NCBI GenBank assembly: GCA_045565285.1
Contig: JBJLFR010000016.1
Span: forward strand, 55,132-119,131
Direction: 5' to 3'
Length of the DNA stretch: 64,000 nucleotides
Origin: CACIIZ01 sp045565285
GTDB lineage: Bacteria > Pseudomonadota > Alphaproteobacteria > Rhodobacterales > Rhodobacteraceae
Shown: piece by piece, positions 17,655 to 27,772 of the stretch
Numbering within the stretch: the stretch's first letter is position 1
How the letters are laid out: the number at the start of each line of letters is the position of its first letter
The notes under the pieces: model-generated
The model's database searches: none
What the model was told of the DNA's origin: nothing
The model's input: only the letters and a program-made list of their open reading frames with translations
Translations under genes and position numbers: made by a program

Positions 17655-19667
17655 CTAAAATTTATGACCAAAATTTTTTTTCGCACGATCGAAATATAAA
17701 ATACCATCGCCTATAATGGATCTATAAATTAACTCATTCGATAGAACTCTTTTTACATAATTTCTTGTTTCAGAATAAGGAATCATTTCAATCCAAATTA
17801 AAGGGTCAATCCCATATTTTCTTGGATCACCATAATTTTTCAACCATCTATTGATTGTACCTGGTCCTGCATTATATGCAGCAGTACTTAATACTATTGA
17901 ACCTTTAAACTTCTTAAGCAATTCATTAAAGTATGTGGAACCAATTTTAATATTATAACTTTTATCTGTAGAAAGCCTATTTTTATTATATTCTATTCCT
18001 AAATTTTTGGCTACTTGTTTTGCAGTAGCTGGCATAACTTGCATCAAACCTAAGGCACCAGTTCTAGATATTGCACTACTATAAAATCCACTTTCTTGTC
18101 TGATAATAGAATGAACAAGATGTTGATTATCAATTTGATTAATTTCTAAATTATTTATTATAGGAAATGAATATTTAAGTATTAAATCACTTTTGATTTT
18201 AAATTTATTAGCTATTGCAATGATTCCTGAATAATTTCCAATCCTATCTAAGAAACCAAATAAACATTTTCTCTCTTTTTGTGATAACGTTTCTGTAGCA
18301 TGCTTGAAAAAACGTACCCCTAATACTAATCTATCGGCATCTAATAATTTCTTTCCTTGATTTATGATAGAATTTTTTAAAATATCAACTTTTTCACAAT
18401 CAAAACTACTGTCTTTTAAAAGTGATAAATCTAATGAATTTTTATTAATTCTTTCTGCTGAAAGTTGTCCATAGAAAGTACTTACATATATGGATCCTTT
18501 TTGATAATATATTTCAGCGTCTTTAAATTTTTCAAGCCTTTCAAGTGATCTAGCATGCCAATATAATATTTTACTTAAAAAGTTCTTGTTACTAATCATG
18601 GGTAAGATATTAGAAAAATGTTTTACTGCAACTTCTGGTTTATTTATAAAATTGAGCGCAATAAATCCTGAAAGCCACTCAAGTTCAACATAGCCCTTTT
18701 GAGATTCTTTAAGGTCATTATTCACAAAAAATTCGTTGCTGATTAAATGATTGCTGCTTATTTTGTAAGCTTTCATTATATTACCAAGACGAAGCTCTCT
18801 TCTAGCATGATATATCCTCAATTCTGACCACTTGTATGATAATCCCAATTTCATTGGGATTTTAGGTAAATTAACAACTAAGTTTGAAACTTTTTTATAA
18901 TTTTTTTTAGACTGAAGATAATTGGCATAATCAAAAAGAACTCCAGGATCTTTTATATTAAAATTATTTATGTTCTCAATTTTATTTTTACTTTTTGATA
19001 CTTTTTGAAGTTTTGCTCTTTGTTCCGCTATAATGAAATCATCAGATGATATTATTTCCTTAAGTTGATCAACAGAAACCAAATCCTTTCTCCAAAGTAA
19101 ATTATCCAATCTTTTTTTATTATTAATTGATATAACGTTCTCAAAATTTTTAACCATCAATTTAAAATTTTTTTGTTCAAAATTTTGGTCTAACCAACTT
19201 ATTGCAGATATTTTCTCTGCTTGCTCAATATTATCAGTTTTTAAATAAGCTAAAGAAAGCATCGTTGAACCGTGGCCTGTAGTTGGAAAGTTATTTTTAA
19301 AAAAATCAATTATTAATTTTGGATCTTCATCCAAAGTTATTTTTTTTTCTGCCTGCTTACTGAGATAAGGCATTCCAGGCCAGTGTTTTTTACTTTCTAT
19401 AAAGTGTAAATAATCCGAGAAATTTCCATCCCCTGCTCTTAACCTTAACCAATCCATTAAATCTATTGCTAAACCACTATTACTTTTTTTTGCAAATTCA
19501 TAAGCCTTATCCCAAATTTGGGCATCAGAATATTTTAAAGCTTCTTTAAATTTTTCTAATTCAAATTGTTCAGCAATAATTTTTTTGTTGAAAAATATTG
19601 TTTCTTGCAAGAGAAAAAAAACAGAAATCAGACTTATAATAAATAAATATCTAATAATGATGTTCAC
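17655..19667 (-). CDS. Soluble lytic murein transglycosylase
   Basis: Periplasmic enzyme cleaving MurNAc-GlcNAc bonds with 1,6-anhydro product formation. The N-terminus has a hydrophobic export segment (residues about 7-22). A large alpha-helical superhelix domain follows, and a C-terminal SLT domain carries the catalytic Glu in IIRQESGFYSSAIS, then GALGLMQVMPATA and AAYNAGPGTINRWL. Length 670 is in the Slt70 range. The final conserved segment IPYSETRNYVKRVLSN is intact. Confidence 0.93.
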   Translation of the reverse strand: MNIIIRYLFIISLISVFFLLQETIFFNKKIIAEQFELEKFKEALKYSDAQIWDKAYEFAKKSNSGLAIDLMDWLRLRAGDGNFSDYLHFIESKKHWPGMPYLSKQAEKKITLDEDPKLIIDFFKNNFPTTGHGSTMLSLAYLKTDNIEQAEKISAISWLDQNFEQKNFKLMVKNFENVISINNKKRLDNLLWRKDLVSVDQLKEIISSDDFIIAEQRAKLQKVSKSKNKIENINNFNIKDPGVLFDYANYLQSKKNYKKVSNLVVNLPKIPMKLGLSYKWSELRIYHARRELRLGNIMKAYKISSNHLISNEFFVNNDLKESQKGYVELEWLSGFIALNFINKPEVAVKHFSNILPMISNKNFLSKILYWHARSLERLEKFKDAEIYYQKGSIYVSTFYGQLSAERINKNSLDLSLLKDSSFDCEKVDILKNSIINQGKKLLDADRLVLGVRFFKHATETLSQKERKCLFGFLDRIGNYSGIIAIANKFKIKSDLILKYSFPIINNLEINQIDNQHLVHSIIRQESGFYSSAISRTGALGLMQVMPATAKQVAKNLGIEYNKNRLSTDKSYNIKIGSTYFNELLKKFKGSIVLSTAAYNAGPGTINRWLKNYGDPRKYGIDPLIWIEMIPYSETRNYVKRVLSNELIYRSIIGDGILYFDRAKKNFGHKF

Positions 19668-19795
19668 TAAATTTTAGTCCTTATGAGTTATTACTATTGA
19701 TTAATATTGCCAAGAAATTCAAAATATCCGATTTAACATAATAAAATGATGTGTTAATATTGTGAATAGATATTATTAATATTAAGGACTTTATT

Positions 19796-20671
19796 ATGAT
19801 AAAAGGATCAATTCCTGCACTTATAACTCCTTTTAAAAATGGGGAAATCGACAGAAATGCTCTAAAAGATCTTGTGGAGTGGCAAATTGATGAAGGAAGC
19901 AACGGATTAGTAGCTGTTGGAACTACAGGAGAAAGTCCAACCTTAAGCCATGAAGAACATCAAGAAGTTATAGAGATTATGGTTAAACAGACAAAAGGAA
20001 GAGTACCTATAATAGCAGGAGCAGGATCGAATAATACTAAAGAATCTATCGATCTTATGAATTTTGCAAAAAAAGTGGGAGCGGATGCAGCTTTAGTTGT
20101 TACCCCTTATTATAATAAACCTAATCAAAAAGGATTATTTTTACACTTCAGTAGTCTTAATGATTGTTGTGATTTACCCATTATAATTTATAATATTCCT
20201 GGTAGGTCTATTGTAGATGTTGATATATCAACCTTATCATCACTATCAAAATTAAAGAATATAATTGGAATTAAAGATGCAACTGGTGATGTAAGTAGAG
20301 TTTCAGATACTAGAAAATATTGCGGAGAAGACTTTATACAATTATCTGGTGAGGATGCTTCAGCTCTTGGTTTTAATGCACATGGAGGAGTAGGCTGTAT
20401 TTCTGTAATAGCAAATGTAGCACCAAAATTATCCGCAGATTTCCAAGAAGCAATGCTTAAGGGGGATTTTAATAAAGCACTTTTATTACAAGATAAATTA
20501 CTACCACTTCACAGAGCTACTTTTTTAGAACCTAGTCCAGCTCCAATTAAATATGCTCTTAATAAGTTAGGGAAATGTGCAAATGAATTGAGAGCACCAT
20601 TAGTAACAATAAGTGAAAATACTCAAAAAATTATGGATAGTGCATTAAAACATGCAGAATTGATCAATTAA
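19796..20671 (+). CDS. dapA: 4-hydroxy-tetrahydrodipicolinate synthase
   Basis: Condenses pyruvate with aspartate semialdehyde in the lysine/diaminopimelate pathway. The 291-residue TIM barrel shows ALITPFKNGEID, the GTTGESPTL loop, the catalytic Tyr in VVTPYYNKPNQKG and the Schiff-base Lys in GIKDATGD. A start at 19796 is supported by AAGGA ten bases upstream. Followed by smpB after 3 bp, so they are cotranscribed; divergent from the transglycosylase gene. Confidence 0.97.
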   Translation: MIKGSIPALITPFKNGEIDRNALKDLVEWQIDEGSNGLVAVGTTGESPTLSHEEHQEVIEIMVKQTKGRVPIIAGAGSNNTKESIDLMNFAKKVGADAALVVTPYYNKPNQKGLFLHFSSLNDCCDLPIIIYNIPGRSIVDVDISTLSSLSKLKNIIGIKDATGDVSRVSDTRKYCGEDFIQLSGEDASALGFNAHGGVGCISVIANVAPKLSADFQEAMLKGDFNKALLLQDKLLPLHRATFLEPSPAPIKYALNKLGKCANELRAPLVTISENTQKIMDSALKHAELIN

Positions 20672-20674
20672 TAT

Positions 20675-21151
20675 ATGCAGAAATTATTGAACCTAAAAAA
20701 TGAGAAGTTAATTGCTGATAACAAAAAGGCACGTTATAACTTTTTTATTGAGGAAGAAGTTGAATGTGGAATAGTTCTTGAAGGTTCTGAAGTTAAGAGT
20801 ATGCGAAGTGGCAGGGTAAGTATATTAGAAAGTTACGCCAATATTGAACAGCAGCAACTGTGGTTAATAAATTGTCATGTCCCCAATTATGAAAATGCCA
20901 AAACGTTTACTCATAGTGAAAGAAGAAGAAGGAAACTACTCGTTAAAAAAAGAGAACTATCAAAATTAATAAAAAACAAGGGGCGTGAAGGCATGACACT
21001 TGTCCCTTTAAAACTATATTTTAATCAATCAGGAATTGCCAAAATACTCATTGGAGTAGGTAAAGGTAAAAAAAATGTAGATAAAAGGGAAACCGAAAAG
21101 AAAAGGGATTGGAATATTCAAAAAAGTCGCCTTTTGAGAAATAAGCATTAA
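20675..21151 (+). CDS. smpB: SsrA-binding protein SmpB
   Basis: Escorts tmRNA to stalled ribosomes for trans-translation. The 158 residues include NKKARYNFFIEEEVECGIVL, EGSEVKSMRSGRVSI, the conserved LVPLKLYF and the basic C-terminal tail GKGKKNVDKRETEKKRDW that enters the mRNA channel. Second gene after dapA, an arrangement frequent in Alphaproteobacteria. The tmRNA gene itself was not found in this window. Confidence 0.97.
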   Translation: MQKLLNLKNEKLIADNKKARYNFFIEEEVECGIVLEGSEVKSMRSGRVSILESYANIEQQQLWLINCHVPNYENAKTFTHSERRRRKLLVKKRELSKLIKNKGREGMTLVPLKLYFNQSGIAKILIGVGKGKKNVDKRETEKKRDWNIQKSRLLRNKH

Positions 21152-21203
21152 TTTCATTTCAGTTTTTGTTTACAAATGAAAATGTATCGAAGTACTTAAA
21201 AAT

Positions 21204-21839
21204 TTAAATATTTTCTTTAATTTTTAAAAAAAGAATAAAATATCTAAACGGAATTAAAGAAATAGAAATTATAGATAACTTTACTAAAAAATCCGCAATT
21301 GCCAGTGATACCCAAAAAGGAGCACTTCCAACCAAGCCTAACACAGGATTATGTTCAGCTGCCCATGAAACATCATTTAAAGGTTCTAAAAAAATAAAAA
21401 AACTTGAAAAGGCAATAAAAAAGAAAATAATGGTGTCTAATAAAGATCCTAATATGGAAGAAATTAGTGGTGCTTTCCACCACTTTTCTTTTCTAAGGGA
21501 ATTAAAAATTGAAATATCTATGAATTGTGAAAGTATAAAAGCAGTTGCAGATCCTAAAGCTATTCTTAAAGTTACTAATGGACCAAATTCACTTTGTAAT
21601 TGTGTTCCTATCAATGAGCAAAAAATACCAATAATAAAACCAAATAAAACAACTTTTCTAGCTGCAGTTAAACCATAAAATCGATTTGTAAGATCAGTAA
21701 CAAGAAAAGCAAATGGATAGGTCAATGCACCCCATGTCAACCAATTGCCTAATAAAAATTGAACAAGAATATTTGAAATTAAAACTATAATTGACATTGC
21801 AATTATAGGTACTATTAAATATTTTAAATATCTCATCAC
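21204..21839 (-). CDS. VUT family (YhhQ-like) queuosine-precursor transporter
   Basis: A 211-residue inner-membrane protein with about six hydrophobic helices. It carries the family hallmark FLVTDLTNRFYGLTAARKVV, matching the V-T-D...R/G pattern of PF02592 members that import queuine precursors. The last helices are followed by a short tail. Lies 19 bp downstream of gshB on the same strand, probably cotranscribed. Specific substrate is inferred from family knowledge only. Confidence 0.85.
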   Translation of the reverse strand: MMRYLKYLIVPIIAMSIIVLISNILVQFLLGNWLTWGALTYPFAFLVTDLTNRFYGLTAARKVVLFGFIIGIFCSLIGTQLQSEFGPLVTLRIALGSATAFILSQFIDISIFNSLRKEKWWKAPLISSILGSLLDTIIFFFIAFSSFFIFLEPLNDVSWAAEHNPVLGLVGSAPFWVSLAIADFLVKLSIISISLIPFRYFILFLKIKENI

Positions 21840-21858
21840 TTTTATTAAATAATTGAAA

Positions 21859-22803
21859 TTATAATTGAATTTTTGAGATTATTTTGTCCCAAACTTTTGA
21901 AGCTAGATTTTTCTTTTCAAATCTTTCTAATTCTTGCAGACCAGTTGGTGATGTCACATTAATTTCTGTCAATTTACCTCCTATTACATCTATTCCTACA
22001 AAGATTTGACCATTTTTCTTTAAATTATTACTAATTTCTTTGCAAATATTTATTTCGTCAACAGTCAATTTTGTAGCAGCAGCTTTCCCTCCAACGTGCA
22101 TATTAGATCTAATTTCACCTTTTTTAGGTATTCTATTAATAGCTCCTAAAATTTCACCATCTAGAAGAATTATTCTTTTATCACCCTTACTTACTTCTGG
22201 TATAAACTCTTGGGCTATTAAAGGTTCAGAGGAATTCATTTGAAAAAGTTCTATTAGAGTAACAAAATTTTTATCATTATAATCTATTTTAAAAACACCA
22301 GCGCCACCATTTCCGTATAATGGTTTCAAAATAATGTCACCAAATTGCTCCCTAAATTTCTGAATTATATTTATTTTACTACTAATTATAGTAGCAGGCA
22401 TCAATTGAGGATAATTAAGCACTAACAATTTTTCTGGAAAATTCCTAACCCAAAAAGGATTATTTACTATAAGTGTTTTATTTCCTACAAAATCCAAAAG
22501 ATAGGTAGAAGTAAGATAGTTCATATTGAATGGAGGATCTTGTCTTAACCAAAGTACATCTAGGTCATTCGAAATATCAATAGTTTTATTACCCACAATA
22601 TTGAACGGTGGATTACTGTTTCTATTCAAAAGAATATAATTTCCATTTGCAAGTATTTTGTTTTTACTAAAAATTAAATCGTCTGGAAGGTAGTGGAAAA
22701 CTGAATAACCTCTAACCTGTGCTTCTTCAGCAAGACGGAAGGATGTATCTGAAAAAGGATCTATATGTTCCAAAGGATCCATCTGAAAACCAACTCTTAG
22801 CAT
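21859..22803 (-). CDS. gshB: Glutathione synthetase
   Basis: ATP-grasp ligase joining gamma-glutamylcysteine and glycine. The 314-residue protein shows the N-terminal QMDPLEHIDPFSDTSFRLA, LRQDPPFNMNYLTSTYLL, the ATP-grasp core DIILKPLYGNGGAGVFKID, GDKRIILLDGEILGAINRIP and the terminal LTEINVTSPTGLQEL. Length and motifs are those of bacterial GshB. Located between rsmI (25 bp upstream) and the VUT transporter on the same strand. No gshA lies in this window. Confidence 0.96.
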   Translation of the reverse strand: MLRVGFQMDPLEHIDPFSDTSFRLAEEAQVRGYSVFHYLPDDLIFSKNKILANGNYILLNRNSNPPFNIVGNKTIDISNDLDVLWLRQDPPFNMNYLTSTYLLDFVGNKTLIVNNPFWVRNFPEKLLVLNYPQLMPATIISSKINIIQKFREQFGDIILKPLYGNGGAGVFKIDYNDKNFVTLIELFQMNSSEPLIAQEFIPEVSKGDKRIILLDGEILGAINRIPKKGEIRSNMHVGGKAAATKLTVDEINICKEISNNLKKNGQIFVGIDVIGGKLTEINVTSPTGLQELERFEKKNLASKVWDKIISKIQL

Positions 22804-22828
22804 TAAAAAACTCCATAAAAAATGTTAT

Positions 22829-23704
22829 TCACTTATTTAATATCTTTAAACCAAGATTATAAACTTCTGTCTTAGATAAAGAATATTTTTTTGAGATAGT
22901 CATAACAGAATCCTTAAATGTATTTTTATTTAATAAGTATATTAAATCAGATTTAATTAAATTTAAATCTGGCTTAATAATTTTTTTTTTATCAACAACT
23001 ACTGTAAATTCACCTCGAAGGTTATTTTCATTTCTCAAAGTTTTAATAATTGAAGTAATATTTCCACGTTTATTTTCTTCAAAATTTTTAGTTAGTTCTC
23101 TACAGACAACAATATCATGAAAATTACCAAATACATTCCCCAAATCTTCTAGAGTTTTTAGTATTCTTTTCGGACTTTCAAAGAAAATTAGAGTAGTTGG
23201 AACTAATAATAATTCATTAAAAAAATTGATTCTTTGTTTTTTTTTCACTGGTGGAAATCCTCCAAAAAAGAACTTATCTGATGGCAATCCCGACTGACAA
23301 AGAGCAACTAAAACTGAACAAGCTCCTGGAATAGATATCACTTTATACCCTCTATTTAAAACTTGTCTGACTAGTTTAAATCCAGGATCAGAAATTAATG
23401 GTGTTCCAGAATCACAACACAATGCAATAGATTTATTTTGTTCTAATTCAAGAATATTTTTTGATCTTACTTCATCTCCTGAATTATCATTATAGGAACG
23501 AATAATTCTACCATTTAAATCTATATCTAATAAGTTCATTAATTTTCTTAAAACTCTAGTATCTTCAGCTAACAAAACATTTACATTTTGTAATACGTTT
23601 ACTGCTCTAAACGTAAAATCAGAAATTGTTCCAATTGGTGTAGGTATAAGATATAATGCAGTTTCAATTTTAGGAAATTTTATTTGCAATTTTTTATAAT
23701 CCAA
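22829..23704 (-). CDS. rsmI: 16S rRNA (cytidine(1402)-2'-O)-methyltransferase RsmI
   Basis: Tetrapyrrole-methylase-fold enzyme methylating C1402 of 16S rRNA. The 291 residues begin with YLIPTPIGTISDFTFRA, then LLAEDTRVLRKLM, SLICCDSGTP-like ALCCDSGTPLISDPGF, VISIPGACSVLVALCQSGLP and FFGGFPPVK, all RsmI hallmarks. Divergent from the LpoA-like lipoprotein gene, the classical bacterial arrangement, which supports both calls. Confidence 0.95.
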   Translation of the reverse strand: MDYKKLQIKFPKIETALYLIPTPIGTISDFTFRAVNVLQNVNVLLAEDTRVLRKLMNLLDIDLNGRIIRSYNDNSGDEVRSKNILELEQNKSIALCCDSGTPLISDPGFKLVRQVLNRGYKVISIPGACSVLVALCQSGLPSDKFFFGGFPPVKKKQRINFFNELLLVPTTLIFFESPKRILKTLEDLGNVFGNFHDIVVCRELTKNFEENKRGNITSIIKTLRNENNLRGEFTVVVDKKKIIKPDLNLIKSDLIYLLNKNTFKDSVMTISKKYSLSKTEVYNLGLKILNK

Positions 23705-23795
23705 AAAAATTTAAATATTTTTATTTGTTTTATTTTATTGTAGACAAAAATTATAAAACATAAAATTTATTTTAATTATAAATTAAAAATTAACT

Positions 23796-24977
23796 ATGAC
23801 AAAGATCCAAGATCAACGGAATTATTACTTTTCTTTAATAATTTATTTGATATTTGGAATAATTTTAAGTGGCTGTGTACCAAATATTGAAGAAAATCAA
23901 AATAATAATATTAATAATAATACAAAAACTAAAATTGGACTACTTCTTCCCATTGGATCAAAGGATAGAGATTTATCATATCTAGGTAAAAGTTTAAGAG
24001 ATGCTGCACTTTTGGCTAAAGAAGATTTAGGTGATAATTTATTTGAAATAAAAACCTATGACACTTTTGGTAAAACTGGAGAAGGTTTAAATTCATATAA
24101 TTTAGCTCTGGAAGAAAAAAATGAAATCATCATTGGGCCATTTCTTCCTTCTATAACAAAAGCAATCTCTAAAAATTTTTCATTTAATAATTTAGAAATA
24201 ATAAGTTTATCCAATGACCCAACCATCAATAGAAAAAGTATTTTTATACTAGGTGATACGATTACAAATAGAGCAAATAACCTAATTCAGTTTGCTATTA
24301 ATAATAATAAATATCGTTTTGCATTAATTAATCCAACTAAAGATTATAATAATGCAATAGAGAAAATTTTAATAAATAAAATTTTAATGAATAATGGTAT
24401 ATTCACTTTTTCAACTAATTATTCTGAGGATATAAGTGAAATCTCTGATACAGCTCAAGCTATAAAACAAAAATTAAAAAAAACAAATACTGATGTAATT
24501 ATATTTACAGGCAATCCTGATAAAAGAATGTCTTATTTAGCAGCAGAACTTGCAGATATTACAAAAAGTAAAAAAGAATTAGGCATTCAAATCATAGGTT
24601 TATCTAATTGGAATAATTCTACTTCTATAATTTCTGAACCTGCACTACAAAATTCATGGTTTACAATGCCAGATAAAAGATTCAGAAAATTCTACGAAAA
24701 TAAATTCATAAAAAAATTCGGATACAGACCTCATCCAAAATCTAATCTTACATATGATGCAATTGCTGCTTTAGGCGTTTTAGAAGATGATTTACAGGTG
24801 ATAGATAATAATTATACAAACAAATTCAATGGCCTATTCAATTCAAGCGGATTTATTGGAATAGATGGAATTTTTAGATTTAATTATGATAGAATTGCTG
24901 AAAAAGAGTTATCTGTTATTCAAATAACTAATGGTCAATCAACAATACTAAAACAAGCTAGAAACAGTTTTCCATAA
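23796..24977 (+). CDS. Penicillin-binding protein activator (LpoA/YraM-like) lipoprotein
   Basis: Outer-membrane lipoprotein expected to stimulate PBP1 peptidoglycan synthesis. The 393 residues start with a signal sequence ending in the lipobox IILSGC, with Cys near residue 27. An Asn-rich linker follows, and then a periplasmic-binding-protein type I fold beginning KIGLLLPIGSKDRDLSYLG, with IIGPFLPSITKAIS and DAIAALGVLEDD. It lacks the extra N-terminal TPR domain of enterobacterial LpoA, as is common in Alphaproteobacteria. Divergent from rsmI; glnD starts 11 bp after its stop. Confidence 0.85.
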   Translation: MTKIQDQRNYYFSLIIYLIFGIILSGCVPNIEENQNNNINNNTKTKIGLLLPIGSKDRDLSYLGKSLRDAALLAKEDLGDNLFEIKTYDTFGKTGEGLNSYNLALEEKNEIIIGPFLPSITKAISKNFSFNNLEIISLSNDPTINRKSIFILGDTITNRANNLIQFAINNNKYRFALINPTKDYNNAIEKILINKILMNNGIFTFSTNYSEDISEISDTAQAIKQKLKKTNTDVIIFTGNPDKRMSYLAAELADITKSKKELGIQIIGLSNWNNSTSIISEPALQNSWFTMPDKRFRKFYENKFIKKFGYRPHPKSNLTYDAIAALGVLEDDLQVIDNNYTNKFNGLFNSSGFIGIDGIFRFNYDRIAEKELSVIQITNGQSTILKQARNSFP

Positions 24978-24988
24978 GTGATTATAAA

Positions 24989-27760
24989 TTGAATATTGAA
25001 TTAAAAAAAATATCCCTTAGCAAATCATTTCAAATGATGGATTTTGATATTAAAAAAGAAAATATAATTGGAGGTATTGATTTAAAGAACAAAAATGAAA
25101 TTAGAAGAAATATACTATTTCAATTAAAGGATTTCAAAAAAAATATTTTTGAGCAACTAGAAGAAAAGCTCAGTAAGGATCCATACTTAGCCCCTGATTC
25201 TCTTTCTGCATACACACTGATGAATGATATAATGATTCAGTCAATTTCTAAAATAGTTACAGAATATATGTTCCCCTTAGTTAGTCCAACTAAAGGAGAA
25301 AGTATTTCAATAGTTGCGGTAGGTGGATATGGAAGAGCAGAGATGGCTCCATATTCCGACATTGATCTTTTATTTTTGACACCTTATAAGCAAACATCTT
25401 GGGGTGAAAATGTTATTGAAACAATTTTGTATTTATTATGGGATTTAGGACTTAAAGTAGGTCATTCCGTTAGAAATATTGAGGAATGTTTAAGAATTGC
25501 CAAAAATGATATCACCGCTAGAACATCATTATTAGAAAATAGATTTCTATTTGGGGATAAAGAATTAGCTAATCAACTAAATAAAAGACTTTGGAAAACA
25601 ATCTTTGAAAAATCTGCCTCTGAATTTATTGAAAGAAAATTAGAGGAAAGAAATTTAAGACATAAAAAACAAGGTTCTGAGAGATATTTATTAGAACCTA
25701 ATATTAAAGAGGGAAAAGGTGGGTTAAGAGACCTACAAACACTTTATTGGATTTCTAAATATGTTTACAAGATTTCAGATAAAAATGACTTAATTAAATA
25801 TAAAATTTTTACAAATAATGATTTGGAAATTTTCTTTAAGGCTGAAGACTTTTTGTGGACTATAAGATGTGCACTTCATATTTTTGCAAAAAGAGCTAAT
25901 GAGATCTTAAGTTTTGATTTACAAGTACCATTGGCAAAATCTTTAGGTTTTAAAAAAGAATCTGGTTTACTTGCTGTTGAAAATTTTATGCAAACATATT
26001 TTTTACATGCCAAAAATGTTGGTGAGTTGACTAGAATTTTACTTTCCAAAATGGAATCTACTCATGTTAAAAAAAATCCAAGTTTTGTAACAAAATTAAA
26101 AACCGTTTTTACTGAAAATAATTTAAAGCTGGATAAAGGTTTTGTAATCTCTAACGGCCGAGTTGATGTAGATGAATCTATCAATTTATTAAATGAACCT
26201 ATGAACCAAATTAAACTTTTTCAAAATGGACTTAAAAGCAGAAGACTAATTCATCCTAATTCACTTCATTTAATTTCAAAAAATATTCATAATATTGACT
26301 ATAATTTTATAAAAAACTCCGAGGCAGCAAAAATTTTCATTAATGTTCTTCTTGATTATGGAGATCCAGAACGTGCCCTAAGAAGAATGAACGAGGTAGG
26401 TTTCCTTGGAAAATATATTCCTGAATTTCAAAAAATTGTTGGGATGATGCAATTTAATATGTATCATAAATACACAGTAGATGAACATACAATTCAATGC
26501 ATAAAAATATTGTCTCAAATAGAGCAAGGGTTTCTTACAGAAGATTTACCTTTAGCGTCAAAAATATTAAAGGACGGAATTAATCGGAAAGTTTTATATA
26601 TAGCATTACTGCTTCATGATGTAGGGAAAGGACAATCAGAAGATCATAGTATTTTGGGAGCAAAAATTTCAAATAAGGTTACAAAACGATTAGGTTTTGA
26701 AAACCACGAAATTGAATTAACATCATGGTTAATAAAATACCATTTACTTATGTCTGATATTTCTCAAAAGAGGGATCTATCAGAAGAAAAAACAATTCGT
26801 GATTTTGCAAATATTGTTAAATCTACAAACAGACTAAGACTTCTGACAGTATTAACCGTTTGTGATATTAGAGGGGTTGGACCAGAAGTATGGAACAATT
26901 GGAAAGCTGTAATGATAAGAACTCTTTATTATAAGACAATTAATATTTTAAAAGAAAATTATGAGATTACATCTAGACCAGAACAAATTCAAAATGCAAA
27001 ATCTGCTTTGATAGCCGAATTAATCGACTGGGAAAAATCACAAATCGAAACTGAAATTAATCGGCATTATGCAGGTTTTTATTTGGGTTTAACTCCACAA
27101 ACACAAGCTATTTTTTCCAATCTTTCAAAAAATAATAAAACTTTTGCTGTAAACTCAAAAGTTGAAACGGATCTTACTAGAGACGCCACCAAAGTTTGTT
27201 TTTTGATAGAAGATCATCCTGGCATTTTTTCAAGACTAGCTGGAGCTATTGCCTTATCAGGCGCAAATGTAATAGATGCTCGAACCTACACAACTTCAGA
27301 TGGGTTTGCTACCTCTGTTTTTTGGATACAGAACAAGGAAGGTAAACCATTTGAAGAAAATAGGCTTAATAAATTAAATCAGACTATTAGTGATGCATTA
27401 AAAGGGCAAATAATTGCAAGAGATGTTTTGAAAGAAAAAGGTAAAATCAAAAAGAAAGAAAAAGATTTTATAGTTCCTACTAACATAACTTTTGATAATG
27501 AAGGTTCAGATATACATACGATAATTGAAATTGAAACTAGAGATCGACTGGGGCTACTTTATGATTTAGCTAAAACATTAAGTAATAACTACATATCAAT
27601 ATCTTCTGCAATAATAGCCACTTTCGGAGAACAAGCGGTAGATACCTTTTACGTAAAGGATTTATTTGGACTTAAATTACATTCTGAAAATAAAAGAGAA
27701 AAATTAGAGAAAAATCTCAAAGAAGCAATACATGCTGGAACTCTAATAGGCTCTAATTAA
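24989..27760 (+). CDS. glnD: [Protein-PII] uridylyltransferase/uridylyl-removing enzyme GlnD
   Basis: Nitrogen sensor that uridylylates and deuridylylates PII. The 923 residues contain, in order, a nucleotidyltransferase domain with VGGYGRAEMAPYSDIDLLFL near residue 110, the GlnD adaptor EGKGGLRDLQTLYWI, an HD domain with HKYTVDEHT and LLLHDVGKGQSEDHS near residue 540, and two C-terminal ACT domains beginning VCFLIEDHPGIFSRLAG and IIEIETRDRLGLLYDL. Start is a TTG at 24989. Complete sensor architecture implies an intact PII system. Confidence 0.96.
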   Translation: MNIELKKISLSKSFQMMDFDIKKENIIGGIDLKNKNEIRRNILFQLKDFKKNIFEQLEEKLSKDPYLAPDSLSAYTLMNDIMIQSISKIVTEYMFPLVSPTKGESISIVAVGGYGRAEMAPYSDIDLLFLTPYKQTSWGENVIETILYLLWDLGLKVGHSVRNIEECLRIAKNDITARTSLLENRFLFGDKELANQLNKRLWKTIFEKSASEFIERKLEERNLRHKKQGSERYLLEPNIKEGKGGLRDLQTLYWISKYVYKISDKNDLIKYKIFTNNDLEIFFKAEDFLWTIRCALHIFAKRANEILSFDLQVPLAKSLGFKKESGLLAVENFMQTYFLHAKNVGELTRILLSKMESTHVKKNPSFVTKLKTVFTENNLKLDKGFVISNGRVDVDESINLLNEPMNQIKLFQNGLKSRRLIHPNSLHLISKNIHNIDYNFIKNSEAAKIFINVLLDYGDPERALRRMNEVGFLGKYIPEFQKIVGMMQFNMYHKYTVDEHTIQCIKILSQIEQGFLTEDLPLASKILKDGINRKVLYIALLLHDVGKGQSEDHSILGAKISNKVTKRLGFENHEIELTSWLIKYHLLMSDISQKRDLSEEKTIRDFANIVKSTNRLRLLTVLTVCDIRGVGPEVWNNWKAVMIRTLYYKTINILKENYEITSRPEQIQNAKSALIAELIDWEKSQIETEINRHYAGFYLGLTPQTQAIFSNLSKNNKTFAVNSKVETDLTRDATKVCFLIEDHPGIFSRLAGAIALSGANVIDARTYTTSDGFATSVFWIQNKEGKPFEENRLNKLNQTISDALKGQIIARDVLKEKGKIKKKEKDFIVPTNITFDNEGSDIHTIIEIETRDRLGLLYDLAKTLSNNYISISSAIIATFGEQAVDTFYVKDLFGLKLHSENKREKLEKNLKEAIHAGTLIGSN

Positions 27761-27772
27761 TTTTGATAAACT